Below are positions 54,947 through 63,248 of a stretch of DNA of 64,000 nt, piece by piece. The translations under genes and the position numbers were made by a program. A model generated the notes under the pieces. It was not told the DNA's origin and did no database searches. It saw only the letters and a program-made list of their open reading frames with translations. This DNA is from CAZLBC01 sp964557575 (lineage in GTDB: Bacteria > Planctomycetota > Phycisphaerae > SM23-33): contig CAZLBC010000006.1 of the NCBI GenBank assembly GCA_964557575.1, forward strand, positions 1 to 64,000. The letters run 5' to 3'. Every line of letters begins with the position of its first letter. Positions within the stretch are counted from its first letter, which is position 1.

Positions 54947-55996
54947 ATGAAAATCAACATTTTTTTGTTCGTCCTGGTTCTGACGGCGATAAGTCTTATA
55001 ACCTTCTGCCCTGCATCAGCCGGACAGGCGCAACTGCCGGATCCCGACGGCAAACCGGCCGACATGTCCAAGCCCGTGCAGGTGTTCATCCTGCTGGGAC
55101 AGTCCAACATGCTGAACATGGGCAAGCTCAAAAAGCTTGAGCCCCTGGTCAAGGAAAAGGGCAAGTATCCCTACCTCGTCGACGACGCCGGCAACTGGAC
55201 TGTCCGCAAGGACGTCCGCAACGTGCGCGTCATGGGCAGCGGCGGCCCCGGCAAAATGAGAGTGTTCAACAACGAGTGGATGACCATCAAGGGCAACGTC
55301 GGCGTGGAGATCGGCATCGGTCACCACCTGGGCAATGCCGTCGACGCGCCGGTGATGATTCTCAAAAGCGCCATCGGCAACCGAAGCCTCGGCTGGGACC
55401 TGCTGCCGCCGGGCAGCGAGCGCTACGAGTTCGAGGAAAAAGGCAAGACCTGGATTTACGCCGGTTATGGGGATTCCCCCGACCGCTGGGAAAAGGGCAC
55501 GGAGCCGAAGAAGATCGGTTGGAAAGCCGGCATTCAGTACGACGGCGATATCGCCCGGGCGAAGAAGGCGCTGTCGGAGCTGGGGACGTATTATCCCGGT
55601 GCGACGAAATACGAGATCGCCGGTTTCTTCTTCTGGCAGGGCGACAAGGATCGCTACAAGGCCGGACACGCCACCCGCTACGAGAAGAACCTGGTCCGGT
55701 TGATCAAGCAGTTGCGCAAGGATTTCAACGCGCCTGACGCGAAGTTCGTCTGTGCCACCCTCGGCCAGACCGCAAAAGGCGCCACAGGCAACGAAGGGCA
55801 TATCCTCAACGCCCAACTCGCGGTAGACGGCAAGACCGGCAAGTATCCGGAGTTCAAGGGAAATGTCGCGACCGTTTACAGCAAGCCCTTCTGCCACGGG
55901 GGCGCTTCAAACGGCCACTACGGCGGCAACCCCGAGACCTACATGGACATCGGCCAGGCGATGGGCGTTGCCATGGTGGAACTCCTGGATAAGTAG
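54947..55996 (+). CDS. SGNH 'sialate O-acetylesterase' family protein
   Basis: 349 residues with signal peptide (1 to about 26). The SGNH block I is LLGQSNM with catalytic Ser53. A G/N-containing middle (KSAIGNRSLGWD) carries the oxyanion Gly/Asn, and SNGHYGGNPETYMDIG near the end carries the likely catalytic His324. It removes acetyl groups from polysaccharides or sialic-acid-like sugars outside the cytoplasm. The stop is TAG at 55994-55996, and the next coding segment continues in the same frame. GGAG is upstream of ATG 54947. First gene of the esterase operon. Confidence 0.88.
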   Translation: MKINIFLFVLVLTAISLITFCPASAGQAQLPDPDGKPADMSKPVQVFILLGQSNMLNMGKLKKLEPLVKEKGKYPYLVDDAGNWTVRKDVRNVRVMGSGGPGKMRVFNNEWMTIKGNVGVEIGIGHHLGNAVDAPVMILKSAIGNRSLGWDLLPPGSERYEFEEKGKTWIYAGYGDSPDRWEKGTEPKKIGWKAGIQYDGDIARAKKALSELGTYYPGATKYEIAGFFFWQGDKDRYKAGHATRYEKNLVRLIKQLRKDFNAPDAKFVCATLGQTAKGATGNEGHILNAQLAVDGKTGKYPEFKGNVATVYSKPFCHGGASNGHYGGNPETYMDIGQAMGVAMVELLDK

Positions 55997-57100
55997 GCAG
56001 TTTCCTTTCAGGCGAAGACCGAAAACCCGCGCGTCGATGCGGCGAGCATCAAGGACATCAAGGCCTACTGCCTCGATTTCAACTGGGGCGGGCGCAGGCG
56101 TTTCGCCAGGCCCGGTTCCTGGAAAAACGCCGACCCGGCCGCCCACGTGGCCTGGTACAAGACCATCGGCGCGAACGTGATCCAGACCTTCTGCGTTTCC
56201 TGCAACGGCTACGCCTGGTACAAGAACGGCTTCGTGCCCGCGCAGCCGGGACTGAAGCACGACTTTCTGCCCGCGGTGGTCCGACTGGGCCACAAGGAAG
56301 GCATGCTGGTGTTCGGCTACTTCTGCATCTCCGCCAATCCGCAGTGGGCACAGGAGCATCCCGGCTTGAGCTACGGCGCGCCGGCCACGTACCATATTCC
56401 CTACACCGATGAATACCTCGATTACCTGTCGAAATCGATCAGCGATGCGGTAAAAAGAACGGGTATCGACGGGTTCATGATCGACTGGCTGTGGCAGCCC
56501 CGGCGAAAGTCGACAAAGGGCGCGTGGATCGATTGCGAGAAAAAACTGTACAAGCAGTTGATGGGTGAAGACTTTCCCGGCGAGGACACGCTGACAAAGC
56601 AACAGGACCTGGCCTACAGCCGCAAGGCCATAGACCGGTGCTGGAAGACGATCCACACGGCCGCGAAGGACGCCAATCCGCGGTGCATCATCTGGGTGAC
56701 CAGCAACCACATGAATCATCCGCACGTTATCAATTCCGCCATGTACCGCCAGGCCGACTGGCTCATGAACGAGTGCGGCGACATGAAGCGCATCGAGGCC
56801 GTCAAGGCGATGGTCGGGAAGCACACGCGCCTGATCACCTGCCTGGCACGATGGAACCGGAAGGACGCGACGAAGGTCGTTCCCGAGGCGTTGAAGGCAG
56901 GCGTCGGACTCTACGGTTTCACAAAACCGCGCACCGCCGGCGGCCTGGTGCCACTGGAGGAGATTCTCTCGCGCCCGGTCGCTGAACTGAAGGGCGACGA
57001 CCGGAATATCGCCGTTCTGGCCCGCGCCTACCGCGGCGTTTTAATCGATGCGGCCTGGAACGGCAAGGATGGGTTTACAATCAAAGAGGAGAAGAAATGA
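55997..57100 (+). CDS. glycosidase-like conserved protein lacking a start codon and signal peptide
   Basis: The coding frame is open from 55997 to 57100 and is in phase with the preceding esterase, separated only by its TAG. No ATG, GTG or TTG occurs before GTG 56147, yet the 50 codons before that GTG are protein-like (IKDIKAYCLDFNWGG). The body has DGFMIDWLWQP and TSNHMNHPHV segments reminiscent of TIM-barrel glycoside hydrolases (alpha-fucosidase-like), family not certain. It may be a nonsense- or deletion-fused protein, a pseudogene, or translated by reinitiation or readthrough. It overlaps the next gene by 4 bases. Confidence 0.6.
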   Translation, partial: AVSFQAKTENPRVDAASIKDIKAYCLDFNWGGRRRFARPGSWKNADPAAHVAWYKTIGANVIQTFCVSCNGYAWYKNGFVPAQPGLKHDFLPAVVRLGHKEGMLVFGYFCISANPQWAQEHPGLSYGAPATYHIPYTDEYLDYLSKSISDAVKRTGIDGFMIDWLWQPRRKSTKGAWIDCEKKLYKQLMGEDFPGEDTLTKQQDLAYSRKAIDRCWKTIHTAAKDANPRCIIWVTSNHMNHPHVINSAMYRQADWLMNECGDMKRIEAVKAMVGKHTRLITCLARWNRKDATKVVPEALKAGVGLYGFTKPRTAGGLVPLEEILSRPVAELKGDDRNIAVLARAYRGVLIDAAWNGKDGFTIKEEKK

Positions 57101-60051
57101 ACAGCGGACGCGTTTCAATGCACCTGGTTTTGATGATTTCGGTCGTTTGGATCGGCGGTTGCGCCGGAGAAGTGGCGGGCACGGATTCAGGTGTTACAGT
57201 CGAACCGGTAAAACTGTCGCTGGAACTGGCGGCGCCCTTTGCGGACAACATGATCCTGCAGCGGGAAATGAAGGTGCCGGTATGGGGATGGGCGTCCACC
57301 GGCACCGAGGTTACGGTCGCGTTCGCCGGTCAGAAGAAGACCGCCAAGGCGGACGGCAACGGCAGGTGGATGGTGAAACTCGACCCCCTGGAGGCCTCGG
57401 CCGAAGGCCGGGATTTTGTCGTCACCGCGAAAGGCGGCGAATCAATCACGCGCACGGGCGCGATGGTCGGGGAGGTATGGTTCGCCTCGGGCCAGTCAAA
57501 CATGGAGTGGGTGGCCGGGAAATCCATGAGTGGAAAGCTGGCCGTCCAGATCGCCAAATCAAAGGAAGAGTTGCCGATCCGCGAGTTTTACACGGACCGG
57601 GGCTCGTCGGTGTTTCCGCAGAGCCGCGTGACGTCCGAAGAAGGATGGAAATCGTCGAAGAAGGCGCGCAATTTCTCGGCGCTCTGCGTCGCATTCGCCC
57701 ACAAGCTTTACGAGGAACTGAAGGTCCCGATCGGCATCGTAAGAAGCAGCCACGGCGCGACCACGATCGCCCCCTGGACACCATACGAGGGTTTTGCGGA
57801 TCACCCGAAGTTCCAGGACGTTGCGGCCCATATCCGGCAGACCGACCCGAGCACGCCAGAGGGCAAAAAAGCCTACGCTCAGTACTACGCGGATCTGAAA
57901 AAGTGGCAGGTCGAGGGCGAAAATCGCATACAGCGCATGCGGGAAACCGGGGCCATGGACGCTTCGATCCCCTGGATCAGGCAGGATGGGAAGTATTTCA
58001 CCCGGCCCGTTACCGTCATGTCCCGCCCGAAGCTGCCCGGCATCGCCGAGGAGTGGAAGGGCCCTTCGAGACTGTACAACATGCGGATCGCGCCCCTGAT
58101 TCCCCTGGCTGTTCGCGGCGCGATCTGGTGCCAGGGCACCAGCAACGGCAACGACGGTCGCATCTATGCCGCGAAGATGGAGGCGCTGGTAAACGGCTGG
58201 CGCAAAAACTGGGGTCGTCCCGATCTGCCATTCTACTTCACGCAGCAGCAGTGCTGCGGCGAACCGGATCCCGACGTCGTCGGTTTCGCGGACCTGCGCG
58301 AGGCCCAGCGGCTGTTCTTCATGAACGCCGGGAACGTCGGCATGGTACCCCAGCACGACCACAATTCGGGAGGGATTCACAACAAGAACAAGCTGCACCC
58401 GGGGCAGCGCCTGGCGCGATGGGCACTGGCTCACCAGTATGGAAAGAAAATCGCCTATACGGGACCGATCTACCGGTCACACACGATCGAGGGCAACACC
58501 GTCCGGGTGCTGTTCGAGCAGCGCGGGCCGGGTGGGGGGCTTATGGTCGGCAGCAAGGGCAACCCTGCCGACGCCAGGAAGGATCCCGACGCCTACGTAG
58601 AACCGGCCCGGGAGACGCCGGGCGAGAAGCTCAAACACTTCCGCCTGGCCGGAAAGGACGGCACGTGGCACGCGGCCGGTGCGAACATCGACGGCATGGC
58701 GGTCGTGGTGACGTCAAAGGAGGTTCCCGAACCGGTCGGCGTGCAATACGCGTACTGCGGGGCTCCCTATGGGGCTAATCTCTACAACAGGGCCGGGCTT
58801 CCGGCCCCGGCCTTCGCCTATGTCAACGGCAAGCAATTGTTCCAGGAAGATCTGAAATCACCCGAAGACGAAACGGAGTCCGGTGAAGAACCGCACCCCG
58901 ACCCCTACCTGCAGGTGATGTCTCTCCTGCGGGATCGCGCGGTCCTGCAGCGGGACCGGCCCGTGCACGTCTGGGGCTTCGCCCTCCCCGGCACGAAGGT
59001 TACCGTGACGTACGGCGAGCGGAAGAAAGAGGCGGTCGTCGATGAATTCGACCAGTGGCGCGTAACACTCGATCCCATGAAGGTCTCCGCCAGGGGCCGC
59101 GATTTGACGATCGCCTGCAGCGATGGTCCGACAAAAACGGTCAGCGATGTCGTTGTCGGCGACGTGTGGATACTGGCGGGGCAGAGAAACCTGACGAATG
59201 AAATGATCATTCCCCGGAAAAAGGATATCACGCCGCCGCCACCCCTGCCGCTGCTGCGCGAGTTTCGGCAGAAGACCAAGGCCCGGCGTTTCCGGGTTCC
59301 CCGCAAGCGGCGCATGGAGATCGGCGGCGGCAAGTACCTGGCGTCCTGGCAGAGCGACGAGGGCGATCGCGCGATAACGGCGGCGGCTTACCATTTTGCG
59401 TACGGGGTTAAGAAAAAGGGCGTGCCGATCGGCATCGTTACCCTTGGCGCGGACAACCCGCCGCTGACGTGGATCTCGTATGCGGGTATGCAGAACGCCG
59501 CCGGCTTCGAGAAGGAGCGGAAGGAACTGAACCTCCGCTACCCCGATACCGACGAATGCAAGGCGGCGGTCGCGGCATACATCGAGACGGTAAAGAAGTA
59601 CAATCAACGGATCGTCGCCCTGAAGAAGGCCGGCCGGGACATACCGGCGGCACTGGCGCAGTCAGCCCCGGTATTCCCCCGGCCGCACTACAACAAGTGG
59701 GAGCGGCGCACGGAGACCGCGACCCACACGTACAATTTCTGCATCAGTCCGCTGACGCCGTTCGGCGTCAGCGGCGTGGCGTGGATACCGGGGAAGGACA
59801 ACATCCCCGAGGACGTCGCGCGGTATGCCCCCGCCGTGGAGGCGTGGGCCGCCGGCCTGCCGGATACATTCGGCCAGGAGACGGTGCGCTTCGCCTGCGC
59901 CCAGCCGACCGCCGCACTGGTCGCGGGAATAGAGATACCCGGGATTCGGGGGGCGGTTATCGTTAAGATGAAGGAATGGCCCAAGAGCGTGAAGGACATC
60001 GCCGGAAAGCTGGGCGCGGCGATTGCGAAACAGGAAGGAAAACAACCATGA
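57097..60051 (+). CDS. tandem sialate O-acetylesterase, second domain inactive
   Basis: 984 residues, possible lipoprotein (IGGC, Cys22). The first half is a full sialate O-acetylesterase: beta-sandwich (AAPFADNMILQREMKVPVWGWA), GQSNM with Ser134, and KLHPGQR with His434. The second half (about 625-984) repeats the same plan (LLRDRAVLQRDRPVHVWGFA), but GQSN has become G-Q-R-N with Arg697 and no HPG-type histidine follows. It is therefore a degenerate copy, perhaps a binding or structural module. GAGGAG is upstream, and the start overlaps the preceding stop (ATGA). Confidence 0.85.
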   Translation: MNSGRVSMHLVLMISVVWIGGCAGEVAGTDSGVTVEPVKLSLELAAPFADNMILQREMKVPVWGWASTGTEVTVAFAGQKKTAKADGNGRWMVKLDPLEASAEGRDFVVTAKGGESITRTGAMVGEVWFASGQSNMEWVAGKSMSGKLAVQIAKSKEELPIREFYTDRGSSVFPQSRVTSEEGWKSSKKARNFSALCVAFAHKLYEELKVPIGIVRSSHGATTIAPWTPYEGFADHPKFQDVAAHIRQTDPSTPEGKKAYAQYYADLKKWQVEGENRIQRMRETGAMDASIPWIRQDGKYFTRPVTVMSRPKLPGIAEEWKGPSRLYNMRIAPLIPLAVRGAIWCQGTSNGNDGRIYAAKMEALVNGWRKNWGRPDLPFYFTQQQCCGEPDPDVVGFADLREAQRLFFMNAGNVGMVPQHDHNSGGIHNKNKLHPGQRLARWALAHQYGKKIAYTGPIYRSHTIEGNTVRVLFEQRGPGGGLMVGSKGNPADARKDPDAYVEPARETPGEKLKHFRLAGKDGTWHAAGANIDGMAVVVTSKEVPEPVGVQYAYCGAPYGANLYNRAGLPAPAFAYVNGKQLFQEDLKSPEDETESGEEPHPDPYLQVMSLLRDRAVLQRDRPVHVWGFALPGTKVTVTYGERKKEAVVDEFDQWRVTLDPMKVSARGRDLTIACSDGPTKTVSDVVVGDVWILAGQRNLTNEMIIPRKKDITPPPPLPLLREFRQKTKARRFRVPRKRRMEIGGGKYLASWQSDEGDRAITAAAYHFAYGVKKKGVPIGIVTLGADNPPLTWISYAGMQNAAGFEKERKELNLRYPDTDECKAAVAAYIETVKKYNQRIVALKKAGRDIPAALAQSAPVFPRPHYNKWERRTETATHTYNFCISPLTPFGVSGVAWIPGKDNIPEDVARYAPAVEAWAAGLPDTFGQETVRFACAQPTAALVAGIEIPGIRGAVIVKMKEWPKSVKDIAGKLGAAIAKQEGKQP

Positions 60052-61280
60052 ACAAACGACGAATTATGACGGCGGCGTTTGCCGCCTGCGCAACAGCTAT
60101 GATGTTTTCATTTACCGCGGTGGATGCCGCGGCGAAGAAACCGTTGAAGGTATTCATTTTGTGCGGACAGTCGAACATGCAGGGACACGCGCATGTTCGC
60201 ACGTTCGATGTCATCGGCATGGATCCGAAGACGGCCCCGATGCTCAAAGAGATGCGCGACGACGACGGAACCCCGCGGGTATGCGAGAACGTCTGGATCT
60301 CGTCGATCGGTTGTTCGAAGGAGGAGAAGATCGGGAAACTGACGGCCGGGTTCGGCGCCGCAAAGGGCGGTCGGAAAATCGGTCCCGAGTTCACGTTCGG
60401 CATCTACATCCGGAAACTGCTTGACGAACCGATCCTGCTGATAAAGACCGCCTGGGGCGGCAAGAGCATCAACACCGACTTCCGGCCGCCGAGTGCCGGG
60501 CCGTACCCGTTCACCGAGACCCAGCTCGAACGGATGAAAAAACAGGGCAAGGATCCGGCCGCCGTCAAGGCGAAGAAAGCGGAGGCGACGGGCCGTTACT
60601 ACCGCCTCATGATCGACCACGTCAAGAAGGTGCTGGCGGACATCAGGCGGGTCTGCCCGGCCTACGACCCGGACGCGGGGTATAAGCTGGCCGGTTTCGT
60701 CTGGTTCCAGGGCTGGAACGACATGGTCGACCGGGGCACCTACCCGAATCGCGGCAAACCCGGCGGGTATGATGCGTACACCGACGTGCTCGCGACGTTC
60801 ATTCGGGACGTGCGCACGAGTCTTTCCGCGCCGAAACTGCCATTCGTGATCGGCGTCATCGGGGTCGGGGGGCCGACCGGCAAATACGGTCCGCGTCAGC
60901 AGCGGTACAAAACGATTCATCAGAACATGCGTGACGCCATGGCCGCGCCGGCCGCGATGCCCGCATTCAAGGGAACCGTTGCCGCCGTCCTGACCGAAAA
61001 CTACTGGGATATGACGGTGGTCGAACTGAGAAAAAAGGAACAGACCGTCAAACCGCAGGTACAGGAGATCAAAAAGAAGATCAAGGAGAAGAAACTGAGC
61101 CGGGATGAGGGCGGCGCGGCCATTGACGCGCTCTACAGGAAAACGTTCACGCCGCGCGAACTGACCCTGCTGAAGAACAGCACGTCCAACTTTGATTTTC
61201 ACTACATGGGTTCGGCCAAGATCGTGGGCCGGATCGGCAAGGCCTTCGCCGAGGCCATGGCCGGCCTGCTGAAGAACTGA
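60048..61280 (+). CDS. SGNH sialate O-acetylesterase-like protein
   Basis: 410 residues, signal peptide with hydrophobic core about 7-25. CGQSNM with Ser42; the oxyanion segment KTAWGGKSIN; VWFQGWND; and a C-terminal NFDFHYMGSAKI with His385, the usual D-x-x-H arrangement. The middle has a Lys/Glu-rich helix (EIKKKIKEKKLSRDEGG). The ATG overlaps the preceding TGA, so it is translationally coupled. GGAAGGA upstream. Confidence 0.87.
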   Translation: MNKRRIMTAAFAACATAMMFSFTAVDAAAKKPLKVFILCGQSNMQGHAHVRTFDVIGMDPKTAPMLKEMRDDDGTPRVCENVWISSIGCSKEEKIGKLTAGFGAAKGGRKIGPEFTFGIYIRKLLDEPILLIKTAWGGKSINTDFRPPSAGPYPFTETQLERMKKQGKDPAAVKAKKAEATGRYYRLMIDHVKKVLADIRRVCPAYDPDAGYKLAGFVWFQGWNDMVDRGTYPNRGKPGGYDAYTDVLATFIRDVRTSLSAPKLPFVIGVIGVGGPTGKYGPRQQRYKTIHQNMRDAMAAPAAMPAFKGTVAAVLTENYWDMTVVELRKKEQTVKPQVQEIKKKIKEKKLSRDEGGAAIDALYRKTFTPRELTLLKNSTSNFDFHYMGSAKIVGRIGKAFAEAMAGLLKN

Positions 61281-61294
61281 CGGAGGATGTACCA

Positions 61295-63196
61295 ATGACC
61301 CGTAAACAAGGCATCTTGCTGCTGACGGTACTGCTGGGCACGGCGTTGTGTGCCGGCGCCGCGGAGCCCCTTAAGGTCCACGGGATCTTCAGGTCAAACA
61401 TGGTCATCCAGCGCGACAAGCCCACCACGATATGGGGCTGGGCGCCCGCCGGTAAGACGGTACGGGTTGCCTTTGGCGAACGCTCGGCTGAGGGCACGGC
61501 GAAAGGTGACGACGGCCGCTGGGAGGTGACCTTTGAGCCGCAGGCGGCCAATGGTGCGGGACAGACGATCACCGTCGTCTGCGGCGACGAAACAATCGAG
61601 ATGGACAATGTCGTCATCGGTGATATCTGGGTGATGAACGGCCAGAGCAACATGGCCTTCGGACTCAAGGCGGTCTACCGCGCGGATCTCGAATCCGCCA
61701 CGGCGCACCTTCCGCTGCTGCGCCACATCAGGATCAACGCCGGCGCCGAATCGGAGCACCTGGAAAAGGACCTGGACGACCGGTTCATCAACGGCAGGGA
61801 CGAGGACAAGAACTGGCGGGTCGTCGCGCCGGAGGCGGCGATGAGCATGGGCGCCATCGGGTACGTCTTCGGTTCCCGCTTGCAGCGCAGCCTGCAGATA
61901 CCCATCGGCATCATCGACAACGCCCGCGGCGGGGCGTCTATCGAGAGCCTGGTGCCGCGCCGCAAGTTCAAGGACCACTCGCTGGCGGCCCGGTACCTCG
62001 CGTGGGTCGAAAAACGACAGGCCGAGTTCGACTGGGACGCGGCCGTGCAAAAAATCGTGGACAAGTGGGAAAAGAAGGTCGCCGCGCTGCGAAAAAAGGG
62101 CGTGGCCGCGGAGAAGCTGCCGCCCCGGCCGACCCGCGCGGACCTGCGGTCCTGGAGCATTCCCGGGCGGAGCCCCAGCGACGCGGCTTCCTGCTACAAC
62201 GGCATGTTCGGCGTCTTCAAGGGACTGAACATCACGGGCGTGTTGTTCCACCAGGGCTACAACAACGCGATGTCGTCGGCATGCCGCCCGAGGCGGTACC
62301 GGGTCCTCATGAAGCTCATGGTCGAGGGCTGGCGGGAGGACTTCAACGACCCGCACCTCCCCGTGGGCGTGATCGGCTTCTGTGCCGGCGGCATTCCCCA
62401 GACCCGCGAGAACTTCGAGATCTGGTCGGTGTCGGGAGGCGCGTATATTCGCGAGGCCCAGCGGCGGGGACTGGCGGATGTCAAAGACCCTGAACACACG
62501 GCGTTCCTGCCGGCGTATGACGTCCAGATCCCGGGCCTGCACCCGAAAAAGAAACAGGCACACGGCGTTCGCGCGGCCCGGTGGGCCCTCAGCAGGGTCT
62601 ACGGGATGAAGATTGAGTGGAACACCGCGTCGCTCGTTTCCGCCGAGCGGGAGGGGGACTGCATGGTGCTGACCTTCGACAAGAAGGTGATGCCCGATGA
62701 TATGTCCATGGTGCCGAGAGGCTTTTCCATCGCGGATGATTCCGGGAAATTCTACATGGCTCATGCCAGGTTCCTGGAGAAAAAGGACGTCGGCATCTGG
62801 AACACGGCCAACAAGAGTGCCGACGCCGTAAAGATATACGTCTGGAGCCCGCTGGTCAAGCAGCCGGCGGCCGTGCGGTACGCCTGGGCGACGAGCCCGA
62901 TGGGCAACCTGAAGGTCGACGGCAAGCCGTGGCAGCCGCTGCACGGTTTCCGCACCGACGCGTGGGACTGGCCGGAAAGCGAGGACCCGGCCGAGACGGT
63001 GGTGACGCGGGGCAGGAGCCGGGAGATGAAAAAGGAGGCCGCCGCGCGGTGCGCATACCGGAAGAGTGAAGAAGCAAAACGCGCGGTCGAGATCCTCGAT
63101 CGGCTCGAGAACCTGGGCTGCTGTTCTTCCTGTTCACGGGCAAGAGAAGTCATGGTGTCACCGTGCAGCTTATACACGATTGTCCGTCGTCGGTAA
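61295..63196 (+). CDS. sialate O-acetylesterase
   Basis: 633 residues. Signal peptide (1 to about 22), an N-terminal beta-sandwich (KVHGIFRSNMVIQRDKPTTIWGWAP), GQSNM with Ser118, an HQGYNNAM block in place of the usual HQGE(S/A)N, and GLHPKKK with His416. The last roughly 70 residues (after TVVTRGRSREM) are helical then Cys/Arg-rich (LGCCSSCSRARE) and not family-like, so the end may be frameshifted or a local addition. GGAGGA precedes the ATG, 14 bases after the previous stop. Confidence 0.87.
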   Translation: MTRKQGILLLTVLLGTALCAGAAEPLKVHGIFRSNMVIQRDKPTTIWGWAPAGKTVRVAFGERSAEGTAKGDDGRWEVTFEPQAANGAGQTITVVCGDETIEMDNVVIGDIWVMNGQSNMAFGLKAVYRADLESATAHLPLLRHIRINAGAESEHLEKDLDDRFINGRDEDKNWRVVAPEAAMSMGAIGYVFGSRLQRSLQIPIGIIDNARGGASIESLVPRRKFKDHSLAARYLAWVEKRQAEFDWDAAVQKIVDKWEKKVAALRKKGVAAEKLPPRPTRADLRSWSIPGRSPSDAASCYNGMFGVFKGLNITGVLFHQGYNNAMSSACRPRRYRVLMKLMVEGWREDFNDPHLPVGVIGFCAGGIPQTRENFEIWSVSGGAYIREAQRRGLADVKDPEHTAFLPAYDVQIPGLHPKKKQAHGVRAARWALSRVYGMKIEWNTASLVSAEREGDCMVLTFDKKVMPDDMSMVPRGFSIADDSGKFYMAHARFLEKKDVGIWNTANKSADAVKIYVWSPLVKQPAAVRYAWATSPMGNLKVDGKPWQPLHGFRTDAWDWPESEDPAETVVTRGRSREMKKEAAARCAYRKSEEAKRAVEILDRLENLGCCSSCSRAREVMVSPCSLYTIVRRR

Positions 63197-63248
63197 AAAA
63201 ACACGAGGCTTTTCCGCCCATCCGAATCCTGATACACTGATCGACACC

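Noticed and set aside
55994..55996. TAG as a pyrrolysine codon joining esterase and glycosidase-like parts
   Set aside because: TAG terminates several ordinary genes here (fabG, GNAT, the genes ending at 21049, 22968 and 24126), no pyl genes are visible, and the MttB-like gene has no in-frame TAG.
57048..58778. A 576-codon frame overlapping the tandem esterase
   Set aside because: It is in another frame of a gene with clear GQSNM and HPG motifs and is Arg/Gly-rich, typical of a shifted frame.
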